Source: Selaginella tamariscina
Lineage: Eukaryota; Streptophyta; Lycopodiopsida; Selaginellales; Selaginellaceae
Assembly: GCA_003024785.1 (NCBI GenBank)
Contig: PUQB01000255.1
Coordinates: 156,143 to 220,142, forward strand
DNA length: 64,000 nt
Direction of reading: 5' to 3'
Both the position numbers and the translations under genes were made by a program. The notes beneath the pieces were generated by a model. That model was given only the letters and a program-made list of their open reading frames with translations. It ran no database searches and was not told where the DNA came from. Positions 1 to 12,760 of the stretch are shown in pieces. Numbering within the stretch: the stretch's first letter is position 1; every line of letters begins with the position of its first letter.

Positions 1-59
1 GTTTACAAAATACCAATGGAGGGAACTGAGAAGGGTGGTGGGATTAATTTCACCATCCC

Positions 60-810
60 TTACATGGTGGGCGGGATTAATCCCGCCGCGTACGCATGCC
101 CTGCGCGGAATTGGGCGGGATTTATCCCGCCGCCATTGCCTGACTGAAGGGCCTAGGCGGCGGGATTAATCCCGCAAGATTTCGCACAGGGCATTGGCGT
201 TCGGCGGGATTAATCCCGCCGACTAAGGCCTGAGTGAAGGGCCTGTGACGCGGATTAATCTCGCCGCGTACGCATGCCCTACGCGGAATCGGGCGGGATT
301 TATCCCGCCGCATTGGCCTGCCTGAAGTGCCTAGGCGGCGGGATTAATCCCGCCCGATTCCGCGCAGGGAATTGGCGTCCGGCGGGATTAATCCCGCCGC
401 ATAGGGACCGAGTGAAGGCCCTGGGCGGCGGGATTAATCCCGCTGAGTCTTTAATGCCTGTGGAGGAAAGAATCCCGCCACCCTTCCTTTGTTTTCTCCA
501 TTGGTGAGTCGGACCAATCCCAAACGTTTCTGTCTGAGACGTAGAAGGTTTTCAACATACCAATGGAGAGAATTGGGAAGGGTGGGGAAATTCATTTAAC
601 CATCACTTACATGGTGGGCGAGATTAATCCCGCCCCCTTTCTGGAGTCACTGAAGGGGTGTGAGAAATAAATCCTGCCAGTTCTCTCTGAGACCGAGAAG
701 GGTGCAAGATTAATTTCGCACTCCCGTTCAAGGCCTCCAGAAAGGTGGCGAGATTAATCCCGCCCACTCTTTCAGGAGGCATTGAAGGGGTGGCGAGATT
801 AATCCCGCCG
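60..810. repeat. Palindrome array 1 (GGCGGGATTAATCCCGCC units) in A1
   Basis: About a dozen copies of the 18-bp perfect palindrome GGCGGGATTAATCCCGCC or near variants (GGGATTTATCCC, GGCGAGATTAATCCCGCC) recur every 40-60 bp. The spacers are themselves a few recurring segments, such as GCCTGCCTGAAGGGCCTAGG and GATTCCGCGCAGGGCATTGG, some of them present in both orientations. The array lies upstream of the A1 ParB-MTase start. It is not CRISPR: repeat and spacer are both repetitive, and the spacers are not unique. Confidence 0.9.
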
Positions 811-923
811 CACCTTCCATGTGAATATATATGTGTATTAGTATATATAAGTTGCATATCTCATTTTATTTACTTTTATCATCTTATCATAATATTTCGA
901 GTAAAAGCTAGGAATCTATGTAA

Positions 924-1010
924 AACTGTCCAGAGCTCACATTTGTGGTGGTTCTAAAACGAAATGTTATCTTTCTTTTGCACTAGCACAAATGTGAGCT
1001 TCGGACAGTT
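924..1010 (+). other. Long hairpin in the A1 leader
   Basis: Two 24-nt arms at 924-947 and 987-1010 are reverse complements apart from two bases (left arm AACTGTCC..AGCTCACATTTGTG), with a loop of about 39 nt. The same structure is present in A2 at 14594-14681 with a few more mismatches. It lies in what should be the leader intron of the ParB-MTase gene, 140 bases before the acceptor at TTTGCAG. Confidence 0.7.
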
Positions 1011-1152
1011 AATTACGTCTACTTCTCTCTGTGTATTATTTTTGTATATTCGGGTTTATACAAGTGTGTGTGCGTTTTTATATGATTTGTATTCATAGTG
1101 TATTATTTTGCAGAAGGACGATTTGATCAAACAAGGAGATCGAGTCATTAGT

Positions 1153-4100
1153 ATGAAGTCGTCGTCAAATTCTGGGTAAGAATTAAAATAAAATCTGTTA
1201 TACTCGGATACTTGAACTAATCATTTTGTATTCAGATGTGGAATTGAGGTGACTTAAAGACAAGAGCAGAAGAGATGGGCAGGGGGATTCTGGAATCACT
1301 TGGCCATATTTTAAGATAAATGGGAAGCGCATTGGAGCAACCATGGTTGCTGTCAAATTAACCTCTGTCACATCTCATGGACAAGCAAACAATGGAAAGT
1401 AGATTCGCTAGTCAAGCACCCGAAAGCAGGCTGCGAACCCAGATTGGACGATTCTCGACAGATATGCCTGTTCCATCCAATGTCACGTTCTCGATCCAGA
1501 GGTCATCAGTTACAACATTAATTTCGGTGGTTTTGTCGACTTGTGGATAATGACGTTCACGTGTTCACTAATGATGTTGACCTTGGAGTTCTTCTTCAAC
1601 TCAACGAAAGCCCATCTATGGAGGGATCCATCTGGATGTCTACTTCGAAGATCTTCAGACTCATCGAGTAGGTGTATTGTCAGGAGATATTGCTTCACAA
1701 TACAGAAAATCAGCAAGTGGAGCAATCTTCCCTCTTCACATTGAAGAAGAACACAGCGACATCATAAGGAGATTGAGAGGGGGCTCGGTCTCAGGTTCTC
1801 TACAGATCACGTTCAATTTGCTTAGGAACCTTCGGGAGCTGGAAGAGTGTGCCGAGAACACTAGAACAGCTGCAGTCGGGATCACACATGTTGATTCGGA
1901 TCGCAAAAGAAAATCATCAATCGTTTTGTCAACAGCACCTGTGGCATCTCATGTTGCAATAAGTACAAGGAAATGATGTTGATGAAAGATTTATCCTTGT
2001 AGGGTTAAATATTGCAGCGTCAACCCAAACTTCAATTACAGGCCACTCAACCAGGAACGTGTAGCTGAGCTCATGGAGAAGATGAAGGACGACAATTCTT
2101 ATACCGTTCCACATAATGCTGTTTGTGTCCATACTATGAAAGAAGAAGGCGCTGACAAAGTCTAGATCACAACACTAGAACAACTCATGAAGATTCAGAC
2201 GGAGAATAAAATCTATCAAGTACTACATCATTAGTGGCAGCACACAATAACGGTAGCCCAATGACTTCTCGATGAACACAACAAGAACGATGGCAACAAA
2301 ACTTTCCGAGCATACCCGTGAGAAGCTGACAAAAAGATCGGTGTTTTTAGCTAAGCCGAATCTCACAATCGAGCAGTACCATAAGTTATCGCGGAATGGG
2401 ACGCTGCCGACACCAACCACTACAACAGCAAAATATGGGAAAGTTTAAACACACGCGATCCGTGGGAATCTCTTCAGCGACCACAAAGAGCTACGCAGAA
2501 ATACACAATCTGCGAACTACCGGGTAAGCAAATTGTCTGGGCGGGATTTATCTCGCCGGTATATTAATCTGTCTTTTTTCTCAGAGAATTGAAGAAATTG
2601 CAGCAGTTGATTTTGCCCAGGTGGGCGGAAGGAAACATCCTTTCTGATATGTTGATTCTTGCCCCGAAGATAGGATCTTTGCCAAATGGTTGGGATTATA
2701 GAATCCTTTTTAAAAGGAACACTGAAGAAGAAGTAGACAAGTGAAGGGGAGCCCTCAGAAAAGTTGCAAAGAAACCCAGTAAGACGCCGAAGGCTAATCT
2801 GTTAATCTACAAAGGATGTAGACAACGATTTCAAGCTCACATGGTTGAAGCCTTTAAATGGAACAACGATGGAGGAGATGGAAGTCTTGGCTGATTGGTG
2901 ATCGATGGCAAACTACAAATAATAACAGCAGCCCAACCTCTCCTTTCATCTCAAGGCAATGGAGTTGAAACGGTCAGCATTTCAAGGATGGTTGGGAATA
3001 CACTGCCACAAACTGGTTGGACCTCGACCTCAACATATGAAGAGTAGCAATATTTGCATGTGACGAACGATGATATGCTTGTCGAATGGGTGAACCAATC
3101 GGAAGATCTGGGCAAGAATCTATTGCACGCCAATGCCAAAAAGGAGAACATTGGGATGACGCCTTCTCTTATGGCAGTCCTTCAGCAGCGAGAACCGAAT
3201 TGAACTTATAAAGGAGGATGCTACGAATCACGACAAGCCCTACAGATGTTTGTTGTTAGATTCGGAGACTTTATGGGGTAACATCACTGCTTGTAGGAAA
3301 CCGTTTCAATTGTTCGTGATGGATCGGCGGGTGTCAAAAAATCTTTCGACAGATAGGGCACTAGAGGATCTGGTGGAGAAACTTAGCCGTGCAAGCATAT
3401 ACATAGAAGGTATTTATTATTGAATTCATGCTTGCGCTCTTCACTGATACCTACTTTTTCAGGTATTTATTTCTTGATTCTTGCTCATGTCACCGATACT
3501 TTTGCCTTCGCCTTCGCCAAGAAGAATAGACATCGTTGGACAGGATTTTATATGAACGATGCTAATCCCAAGTGCATTGATACCGTTGTTCACTTGGTTG
3601 TTAGGAATGCGCCAAACAATTTCAAGCTTCCAAATGACTGGCCAGGCATCTGTTTGCACTCCAACGGCCCTGAACCTCCATCCGATACACCGATAGGTAT
3701 GAGTGACGTATTCGGCAATGTACGTTATCCAAACATTACAAGTCAAGCGGCACGGAGCATCGTCAACTTGATCAGGGGTCCTCACAGTGATGCGTGGGTT
3801 TTTGACTACTGCACTAGGGGGTCCGTCTTGAAGGAGTGTTACCTTCGGCATACATGTGTGTTTGCCGTTGAAAGGATAAGACCATGGTTGAGGACCTGAA
3901 CAAGTGGATAGATTGGGTCTCAACTGAGTACCCCAACGAATCCATAAAGGCGTATTTGAGAAAGTTCCCTCCAGATAAGTGCGATAGCTCTGAAGGTGAA
4001 TCTGGTTCAATCTCGGAGTCTGAGAACGAACTTCAATCAGATATTAGACCGGAAGTTATCTCGAGGAGTACAGAACATTCGCACACTCCAGGACCCATGG

Positions 4101-4207
4101 AAACATCAATAGAAGATGCAGAAGATCTTGAACCATCTCACAAGCGGCTTAGACCTTCTTCGCCTCACTCAGAAGGTAATAGCGAAGAAGAATTGATAAT
4201 GAATTGA
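1153..4207 (+). pseudogene. A1 ParB-like / DNA methyltransferase-like gene, decayed
   Basis: This is the A1 copy of the gene described at 14824. The start is ATG 1153 in the exon after TTTGCAG, with intron 1 directly after TCTGG and the next exon after GTATTCAG. The methyltransferase-like half is best kept here: NVRYPNITSQAARSIVNLI, then AWVFDYCTRGSVLKECYLR and VFAVE, which align with the motif X/motif I block of the element-B protein. The middle has an intron at about 2524-2584 that contains one GGCGGGATTTATCTCGCC palindrome. The C-terminal tail is acidic, ending in EEELIMN with stop at 4205-4207. Several frame breaks relative to A2 make a full product unlikely. Function is inferred only: a ParB-fold plus degenerate amino-MTase protein. 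Confidence 0.7.
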
Positions 4208-4479
4208 TAGAGTGATGAATAGTTGTAAATGAGTGTAACATAAGGCATTTTTGTATATTTCTTTTATATTTGTACAGAAAATAAATTCTCAAGGATTAAT
4301 GAAGCTTTTAGTTCAAACATGGGTCACACATTAACAAGGTAAATAATATACCTTGATAATTTTAAGGTCAGCTAATTATCATTTTGCAGATGTAATGAAA
4401 TAATTGAGAACATGGATTTTCAGCATTGCCATGAGGTAAGAGAGGGGTTTGGCGACAATTTCTTGTGCCACATGTCAGA

Positions 4480-5642
4480 ATGACAGAGTTCATGCAGGAA
4501 ATGGATAATAATGCAGCTCAAAACATCGTTACCATGGGGGCCACTTCATCATCATTTTTATTGGCTTCAGTTCCGAAATCAATTTCTTCAGCGCATGCAA
4601 TATCTGAATCTTGTAAGGATGATGTACAATTAAATGATGAAGGGATAGGCAACGAGATAGTGGCAACGGATAAATGTGAAAGGGAGCAAACAAGTGATTT
4701 GCAAAGTATTCAAGAGGCAACGCTATCTCATGTTACTCATGGCCATATTGTGTTGTTGGATGTCAATGGTGTTCTGCTTCATCGACAAAGGCCCGAGGAT
4801 AGAAAAAAGAAATCAAACAAGGAGATTTCATTCCTTGTCATGGTAAATTTCGATATGATATTATTTTTCGTCCAGGGTTGGATCGTCTCTTTCAAAAGCT
4901 TAAGGAGATGGGTGCGCTTGTGGGGATTTGGTCATGCATGCAGATTCATAACTTAACACCGCTGTTGAATTTACTTAAGAAACATTGTAGTGTTGCAGAA
5001 GAGGTGATTCGTAAAGATTGGATTTTTGACCAGCGAATGTGTTATAAACCTCTCGAATTTCACAATATAAGAAAGGAAAGCAAGCCATACTTCTTCAAGA
5101 ATGAAAGAATAATTGGGACTCATGGGGAGATCAGTCGCTTAAGGATAATGAAGAATGCACATATCTTAGTAGTAGACGACTCTCCTCAGAAGGCTATGCT
5201 CAACCAAAACATTGCTTGTATTCATCCAATCACTTTCGATCCATATTCTGATACCGATATCATGGATGAGCTAGTGAACTACTTGGATACGTGCCTCAGA
5301 AAGAAGAATCTCGAAAATTTTTGTGAGCAGTATCCACCGTATCATACATTTCCTGAAGCTTTTCTTTCTCGTGATATTGAATTTTATAAAATGAAGGATA
5401 GCAACCGGGCGCTTTATAATATTATTCTTAAGGAACGTCAGTTTTTAGATGAGCCTTTATGCAGACCTTCTCTTATCACATCTTATGTATTAACAAGGAT
5501 GGCAACTCCCAATTGCATTCGTGAGAGTGTTAAGTGGTGGCAACAACATCAAGATATTGACCAAAATGATTTGATTAATCCGGAGAGTGATGATTTAGAC
5601 AAAATGAAAAGATTTCTTTGTATGATAGGAAAGTATTTATAA
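4480..5642 (+). pseudogene. A1 FCP1/NIF-like HAD phosphatase gene
   Basis: FCP1-homology (SCP/NIF-type) HAD-fold protein of the plant subfamily in which motif I reads DxNG. Visible blocks: HIVLLDVNGVLLHRQRP (motif I, nucleophile Asp retained, second Asp replaced by Asn), then FRPGLDRLFQKLKEMGALVG and W at the FCP1-specific hairpin, then ILVVDDSPQKAML (motif III, DDSP) and NYLDTCL at the C end. A one-base difference from A2 in the run after GAGGATAG (about 4808) shifts the frame. The second half stays open to the TAA at 5642 and keeps a C-terminal tail that A2 has lost. It lies 270 bp downstream of the ParB-MTase gene and inside the right TIR, so it is element cargo. The DxN motif predicts weak or no phosphatase activity; a binding role is possible. 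Confidence 0.75.
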
Positions 5643-5904
5643 AAAATTAACATGTTGATAAGAAAATGATTTCATTTGTAATTATGTTTGATAGTATTTC
5701 TTCATTATTGTAAACTATTTTTAGAATAATATGAATATTCTAAGATATTTTAGGAATATTCCTTACTAAGTAAGGTTATTGAAGGATTAATTAATTAATT
5801 AATTAATATTTAAGGCTTAATTACATATTAATTAAATGATTAATTAATAATTAAAACTTAAGTATTAATTAGTAATTTATTTTATATTCCCATTTTCACG
5901 TATC
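5643..5904. other. AT-rich subterminal tail of A1
   Basis: No gene. Contains short palindromes around GAATATTC and a run of TTAATTAATTAATTAATTAA, identical in A2 at 19290-19540. It probably serves as the subterminal region of the element. Confidence 0.6.
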
Positions 5905-5929
5905 ATGCCCACTTTAGTACAACGTGCAT
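5905..5929 (-). repeat. Right terminal inverted repeat of A1
   Basis: Starts ATGCCCACTTTAGTACAA and ends GTGCAT. It is the A2 right end (19541-19566) with one base missing and one change. LTR sequence begins immediately afterwards. Confidence 0.85.
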
Positions 5930-6124
5930 CCGTACTCTAGGTCCCGTACCAGCAGTTGTCGCAACTACCTCTCAACCTTATCCATTCAATTACTGTAACT
6001 CTTATCCTTATCCAAACATGCCATACTCCGGGTATCATATTGTGATGATAACTCCTATTACGGTATTACGTTAGTAACTCGTACTCCGATATATCCTTCC
6101 CACTCTCGGTTTTCACCAATATAT
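5930..6124 (-). mobile_element. Segment of the Ty3/gypsy downstream LTR between the two A insertions
   Basis: Matches 27950-28143 of the intact LTR at about 90 percent identity, starting CCGTACTCTAGG. Many of the differences are C/T or G/A. The next LTR piece resumes at 19567. The outer part of this LTR would lie left of A1, outside the window. Fossil sequence. Confidence 0.9.
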
Positions 6125-6150
6125 ATGCATATTGTAACTAAAATGGGCAT
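6125..6150 (+). repeat. Left terminal inverted repeat of A2
   Basis: Begins ATGCATATTGTAACTAAA and ends ATGGGCAT. It pairs with 19541-19566; the only two mismatches are transitions. Confidence 0.9.
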
Positions 6151-7060
6151 GGCTATAGTCCCATTTCCTAATAATTAGCAATTTTAGCTATTTAATTAGC
6201 ATTTTCTAATATTAAAGGAATATTCTTTAGAATATATGTTTGAAAACAGAATATTCTTTAGAATATTCTATTTTGTATTCTACCCTTTAATAAATTATAG
6301 CATTCATTGAACAAAAATTAATAACATTATAAAAGTAGAATGTATTAAATTATATAATATATTGCCTAATATAACAATTAAGGAAGAGCATAAGAGGTAC
6401 ATTATATAAATATTGATGTTGTTATTAAAATATTAATATTTAAATATAACATTATTAATTAAAAATTTGTAGTAGTAATAATATATATATATAAAATCCT
6501 ATAATAATATAGTCAATCTTCCATATCATTTTTTAAATTTATATAGTTAAGTAAACAATTTGGTACTATTATTAAAGAGTTTATAATAATTATGAATATT
6601 AAATATATGATATTTATAATTTTTAATTGCTTTAAGCTTCAGAAAACATACATTCCCTTGCAGTTTTTTAATCGTGACTTTATCAACGCTTCTTGACATC
6701 CACCCATATCGAATGGATTTAACATTTATAAAACATGCTGGGTCTTTTTGATTGGGAGACCATGTTTTCTCTAGGCATCCATTATATCTTTCGCTCTCCT
6801 TCTCGTGTCGCCTTTTTTGTGGTTTGAACCATGCAACCTTAACAATATATTTTTTGTGATTACTTCAGGTGTGTCGATAATTTGACCCATCCAAATAGGC
6901 TGATTATATGACGCATCTGGAGTAATGAGAACCATCATTAGTTTTTGAAGATCCTGGCAGCAATCAAAGTATGCTTTAGGTTTTTGGTTCCTTTGTCCAA
7001 CAAAGTGTGGGTTTGCACTTCCACATCACTACTGGCTTCTATGTCGTCTGTGCTCAGTGA
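6151..7060. other. AT-rich subterminal region of A2, no gene seen
   Basis: Very AT-rich. Carries repeats of GAATATTCTTTAGAATAT near 6227-6275, resembling the GAATATTC palindromes at the other end. The last 400 bases, near the end of the minus-strand transposase gene, may be its 3' UTR. Confidence 0.6.
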
Positions 7061-7067
7061 TGTCATT

Positions 7068-9716
7068 TCAATCTCCTCTCGCCACTTGTTTTAGGCCAAA
7101 AGGGTGTTGCAATTCTGTACTTGTGACAGTAGGCCCTTCCAACTCTCGAACAACAGTCTCCCAATAGTCAACCACATGCTTATATAGTTCTGAGTAACCA
7201 GTTGCCTTATCAGAATTCTTTGGCATCGATTTTTGAACCCATGCCACATATTTTTTGATGCCATCAATAATAACCTCTTGTTCCTTGAGCTGGGCACTCA
7301 AATGGAATAGGGTCTGGTTGTCCTTCTGGGAGAAGTGGCTTTCCATTCTCTCCACTTTTGAAGAGCATTAACCCCTCTTTCGGTAACCACTCCTGCTCTG
7401 ATGGCCGTAACTTGTACTGCATAATAGGTATACCATCTCGTATGGAGAAAAAGAATTGTAGCGGCACAAGGTGACCAACTAAAGAATCACTCCCCTCTTT
7501 TATATACTCCTTGAGAAATTTTTTTAAGTCTGGCACCTCAGTCACAAGCAAAGCACAACTTTTTTTGGAGATGCAGTTTTCAAAAAGATTCATCATATGC
7601 GGTAAGGTAAGTGCACTTGTCCTTTTTGTAGAGTTGGAGACCTTATGAAGAATGCATCAATATCTTCATGAGTGTGACCAACCATAAGAAAACTGAGCGT
7701 GATTGTTTCAAACACACCTTTGGCAACAAGCATTGACAAGTATGCTAGCACATATCTAGAAAATAAAAGTAAGTATGAGCTTGAGAAACCCTTAAGTAAA
7801 ATGATTTACCTATTTTTGTTCTCGCCTGCACAATTATCCATCTGTAAAAGCAAATGACGAGGAAGCTTATTTGATGTTGAGGACACATGTACACTATTTG
7901 AGCTAGATCCCTCCACTGAACCTGAACTCTCAACAGGCCATCTGTTTTTTGTGCAGGCTGCTGACAATGCCTCTCATATTCCCAAGTAGCCTCAAGTGCA
8001 GACGTGTTCATGAGAGCATTATGTAAAGGTTGAAGGTGTTGTTTCTTCACTTTGAGATCACTGATAGGACTTGTCTGTGAGTGGGCTTCAAGGTTTTGAA
8101 ACACATGGCCAACACCCAATAGTGAAATTGGGTCGCTAGACCAATGTGGAAGTGAAAAGTGTCCATATGACTCACAACCGTGTCCATGTGTTAACACACC
8201 TGTCAATGAAATCGGAAGTTTCATGACATTTCCAAGGCACTTTGGTGTTGCAACGAGCTTTGGAATGCTGGTCTTTGAATGATCCATCTTGTCATGGATC
8301 AAGCACAGGTACTCTGATGGGCGTGACACAGAAAGCATGCGTGTGCATAGTACTGAGACCGGCAAGTTTGTTGTGCAATCATGTGGGCCTCCATCTTCTT
8401 TTGAATGGCAGTGATCTCCACCAAGGTTTTTGCACAAGCCTCTGCAGCCTTCAATGATGTACAAGTGTCACACTTGGAAAAGCTAGAGTGTTTTGCAATC
8501 TCCACATCTTTAAAATGAGTATTCCATATGTTGTTGAAGGTACCAGTGCAGATTGCTTGTAGCCCCATCAAGCTGAGGCACTTGTTCACATGTTCACACA
8601 GCTTCAATTGAGTGTAGATCGAAGGCAAAACCTTGAGATTTTCCCTGACCCCTGCATTTGTGGTTCGGCATTTGTGAGGCATCCTGTCTGCATTTGCTTC
8701 CACAAAAGCCTTGAGTATCTCTATGGCTGCCATAATGTGAGAGCGGGTTTTGACCAAGCCAGTGTTCCCATGTACTAAGGTTCGCGCTCCATCTAACCAC
8801 TCATCCCTCCGACGGTAGAACGTGGTCTTTGGGATCCCGTATATACTGTACCAAGCTTTGAAGCAGATGGCCACCTTATTAAATACCATGGATGTACTCT
8901 GATAACCTGTGTCCGAAGCCATTCCATCAATACACCCAGTTAGTGCAGCATATACAAACTCATGCCTTTGCTTTTGGGTGAGCGTACGAAAGACATGTCT
9001 ACATTGGGTAATTTCATTCCGGTCTGCCATCTGACAACACTTCTTCTTGCAGCAGTCAATCGTGGAAATGCTCGTAACACTTTCGGAAGATGTAGGATCC
9101 ATCTTCACCCTCTTGCTGAAACATGCAGGGGAAGATCTGCAACCCATGAATCGCCTTTTTCTTATAATAGGACCAATGCAAGGAACCTCTTCAAATATGA
9201 GTTGTTCTTCCGGGTTGTTATTATTGAAATCCAACCCAGAATATGTTGAACCATCTTGCCATCTTAATTCAGATGTTCGCACCTCACGAGGGATCCAGGA
9301 TGCAAAGTGCCATTAGGTGAAACCTCTGTCACAACTACACCCACGAAGTCGGACCCTAGTTTCTCTTCTGACACTGCTTCCATTGGATTTATAGCTGTGA
9401 TGATGCCTCTCCCAACCTCAATCTCATGAAGAAAGAGAATCACCTCATCCATCACAGCAGGCAAGCTATCATCTGGAAAACTCGTGCTACTGTTTGTTTG
9501 TGACTCTGTATATTCTGTGTCAGCCTTGACTTCATCCAAATTCCACAATACAGGAGAACCCTCCTCAAATTCCATTCCAGGAACCTCAACATGCTTGAAA
9601 ATGGTGTTCACCCATACGTACACACAAGATCCTTGGGCAATATTGTGACATGATGCATTATCATCTCGAACTTCACAGTTCCAGTGCCAACTATCTCGTT
9701 GTTCCGAAGAAGACAT
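7068..9716 (-). pseudogene. DUF7869-like transposase gene of element A
   Basis: Minus-strand, multi-exon gene starting at the ATG at 9716 (MSSSEQRDSWHWNCEV). The N-terminal part is acidic. A block at 9280-8460 holds a Cys-rich stretch (CCKKKCC), CRHVFRTLTQKQRHEFVYAAL, YGIPKTTFYRRRDEWL and SSFSKCDTCTSLK. The catalytic-fold part shows DKMDHSKTSIPKL, SLTGVLTHG, then LPRHLLLQMDNCAGENKNR, and after an intron at 7809-7756 (54 nt, GT-AG) YVLAYLSMLVAKG and GHTHEDIDAFF. These D / DNC.GENKN / GHTHEDID blocks are the hallmark of the large protein family usually labelled DUF7869, with an RNase H-like integrase/transposase fold. Frame changes near 9295, 8340, 7960 and 7350 are unexplained by obvious introns, so I call it decayed. 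It lies just left of palindrome array 2 and is divergent from the cargo genes; the natural role is mobilising element A. Confidence 0.75.
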
Positions 9717-9894
9717 ACTTTATCTCCAGTATTATACATATTGTCCTGCACATAAATAATTGTGTTATTTATGATATCTGTTTATGCAATATTTCTAAGA
9801 AATCATAACTGCGGTTGCTTAATAATATGCATGTGCAATAATACATAATTATGTATAAAGATAATATCTCATGCTTTATTAATATAACTGATGG

Positions 9895-10580
9895 GGGGAT
9901 TAATCCCGCTGCAGACTCTACCCTTCAGAGTGAGTCGGCGGGATTAATCCCGCCGTCGACTCTACCCCATCGGAGAGAGGCGGCGGATTAATCCCGCCAC
10001 GGGCTCCCTCCACGAGGAAGTACGGCGGGATTAATCCCGGCGGATCTTCCTGGTCTGTGAGACGGCGGGATTAATCCCGCCACATTCCTCCGACGAGGAG
10101 AGGGGGCGGGATTAATCCCGCCCAAACACTGACGACGGGAAGGCGGCGGGATTAATCCCGCCCACAACACTGACAACGGAGAATAGGCGGCGGGATTAAT
10201 CCCGCCCACAACTCTGACGACGGCGGGATTAATCCCGCCCACAACTCTCTCCGAAACTATGATTTCAAAGAGATTCGGATGAATTCTGCCCACAAATATT
10301 TAAAACAGGGAAGTATTGGCGAGATTAATCCCGCCACCCCTTCTCTGCCTCCTAAAATGGTTGGCGAGATTAATCCCGCCGACAACTCTTTCTAATAAAT
10401 TCAAGTAAATCATTATCAGTTAAGAGAGTTATCGGCGGGATTAATCTCGCCGCTCTTTTTAAAGGCGGAGAAGCATTGCCCGAACTTAATTCTGCCATAA
10501 TATGAAAGAGATGGTGGTGGGATTAATCCCGCCACCTCTTCAAAGAGGCAAAAAAAAATGGCCGGATTAATCCCGCGCCC
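9895..10580. repeat. Palindrome array 2, upstream of the transposase gene
   Basis: About 14 copies of GGCGGGATTAATCCCGCC and close variants, spaced about 35-50 bp, starting 180 bp before the transposase ATG. The spacers (ACTCTACCCCATCGGAGAG, ACAACTCTGACGAC types) differ from those of arrays 1 and 3, so only the palindrome itself is conserved between arrays. Confidence 0.9.
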
Positions 10581-11205
10581 CGGCTAACCGAGAATATTAA
10601 GTTAAAGGTATATTTAAACGGGATAAATCCCTAACAGAATATATTGTAATCCTAATGCATTCCTAAATCCCTAAATTCTAAAATTTAAGAGAAATGTAAG
10701 AGAGTGAATCTTTATAAATATATCTAAATTTGTTTATAATACTTACTTGTAAACAGCACTGAAGGCGCCGTGCTTTCCTATAAAACAATAGCGCACCCAA
10801 TTTAATGTCGCTCCTGAGCTGATCACTAAGAAGAAAAAAGAAAATTGAAGAGTGAAAAATAAAGAAGAAACCCTTGCGGAGAAAGAACCAGATCTGAATT
10901 TGAGTGGGAAATTAAATGTATTTTCAAATTTACATGTCAGACTGATAATACTTATGTCAGAAATTCGAAATTTTTGAAATAACAGAAAAGAAAATTTAAG
11001 ATGAGTTGAAACAAATAACCGACAGTCTGACATATATACTCTCCAATTCCAATGAGTGTTTTAAAATTGCATTTAATGTTATTCAAGTGCTTCAAGCTGT
11101 TTAATATTACGAAATTTTTGTATTATTCTACATTCTTAATATTCAAGTATATATTATTGAGTTTATATTATATATATACACTAATACAATAAATTAATTG
11201 ATATA

Positions 11206-11930
11206 TTATTATGTATCATTTAAAATATATTCATAGTCTGTTTTATTATTATTTTTCTTAATTACTCGAGTAATTAATTTACATTTCCTACTATTAATGG
11301 GATATTCTTTATTATTTTCTTAATATTGAAAGAATATTCCAATATTAAACCTGATTATCATAATTAAATTAGTCTTATTCTTAATTATCTCAGTAATTAT
11401 TCTACATTTGTATATATTAATAGGATTTTCTCAATTAATTTGTTATTATTTCAAGAATATTCCTATGTAAACCTTATTATCAATATTAAATTAATATATA
11501 TTATTAAAACTATATATGACTATATATTAGATAAAATGATGTATTATTATGTATAATTTAAAATATGTTCATAGTGTGTATATTAATTTCATTTTCTTAA
11601 TTACTTGAGTAATTAATCTTCTTTATATTATATGATATTCTTTATTATTTTCTTATTATTCCAAGAATATTTCAATATTAAACATGATTATCATAATTAA
11701 TTTAGTTAATTATTTCAATACTTGATCTACATTTGTATATATTAATGGGATTTTCTCAATTAATTTTTATTATTTCAAGAATATTCTAATGTTAAACCTT
11801 ATTATCAATATTAAATTAATATATATTATTAAAACTATATATTTAGATAAAATCATATATTATTATGTATAATTTAAAATATGTTCATAGTGTGTATATT
11901 AATATTATTTTCTTAATTATTCGATGTTTG
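11206..11930. repeat. Imperfect tandem repeat, unit about 320-340 bp
   Basis: The segment TATTATTATGTATAATTTAA followed by TATGTTCATAGTGTG recurs at about 11206, 11543 and 11862 in the same order, with matching ATTAATGGGATATTC, CCAAGAATATT and AAACCTTATTATCAATATT blocks between. Two full units and the start of a third. Confidence 0.75.
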
Positions 11931-12059
11931 TTTTGCACATATTATATATAAACACGATTATAAATTTATATATACACGTGCACACACATTAGAAGCACTT
12001 ACAAAGACACATATGCACACACATGCACATTGCCCTAAACCAAATTGAGAAATTATATG

Positions 12060-12760
12060 TTGCTTCTTTATTAAAAACATCATGTTCAACGCATGTATGA
12101 TTTATATGTACTCAATCTGTGTGTATGTAACACATTGAATTTACACATGTAATATATATGTATGTTGTGTGTATACACATGTGTATGTATATATGTGTAC
12201 TAATATATGCAATGTGTACGGTTTTCATTTGTTAACACTCTATCTCTTCTCTCATACATACACAGTGTCACCATGCATAATCCCTTCTCTCATACATACA
12301 CACCATGCATGATCATGATCCATAATATGTAGCCTGTCTCTTCTCTCATACATACACACCATGCATGATCCATAATATGTACTGATGTTACAATATTATG
12401 TAATATGTATAATGTATATCTGTGTATAACACTCACTCCTCTCATACATAAACACCATGCATGATCCATCCTAACCCTAAACCCTAAACCCTAAACCCTA
12501 TGTAACACATTGAATTTACACATGTAATATGTATGTATGTTTGTGTGTATACACGTGTGTATGTATATGTGTGTACTAATATATGCAATGACATTGTGTA
12601 TGAATTTAATTTGTTAACACTCTTTCTCTTCTCTCATACATACACACCATGTCCATGTAAATATGTATGTCTCTCTTCTCTCAAACATACACACCATGCA
12701 TGATCCATAATATGTATTGTCACTCTTCTCTCATACATACACACCATACATGATCATGTA
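12060..12760. repeat. Dispersed CA/TG-rich repeat copies
   Basis: Two copies (12060-12245 and 12498-12650) share CACATGTAATAT, GTATGTATATATGTGTACTA and ATATGCAATG blocks with a third at 33465-33720. They are interspersed with TCTCATACATACACACCATG units repeated five to six times. Confidence 0.65.
12470..12500. repeat. Interstitial plant-type telomere repeat
   Basis: About four consecutive CCCTAAA units (Arabidopsis-type TTTAGGG on the other strand). Embedded inside A2, so not a chromosome end. Confidence 0.85.

Larger units (their letters stand above)
1..5929 (+). mobile_element. Element A, copy A1 (right part only): large DNA transposon with ParB-MTase and FCP1-like cargo
   Basis: This stretch matches 13.5-19.57 kb (copy A2) nearly base for base: palindrome array, leader hairpin, ParB/methyltransferase-like gene, FCP1-like phosphatase gene, then an AT-rich tail. 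It stops abruptly at 5929 with the same terminal inverted repeat as A2. The next base, 5930, is LTR sequence of the Ty3/gypsy element. The left part, where the transposase should be, lies before the window. Most differences from A2 are single substitutions and short indels, so the two copies are related by transposition or duplication and have decayed separately. Confidence 0.85.

Noticed and set aside
1-830. CRISPR-like appearance of the regularly spaced palindromes
   Set aside because: Spacers are themselves repeated, spacing varies, the host is a plant, and no cas-like gene is present.
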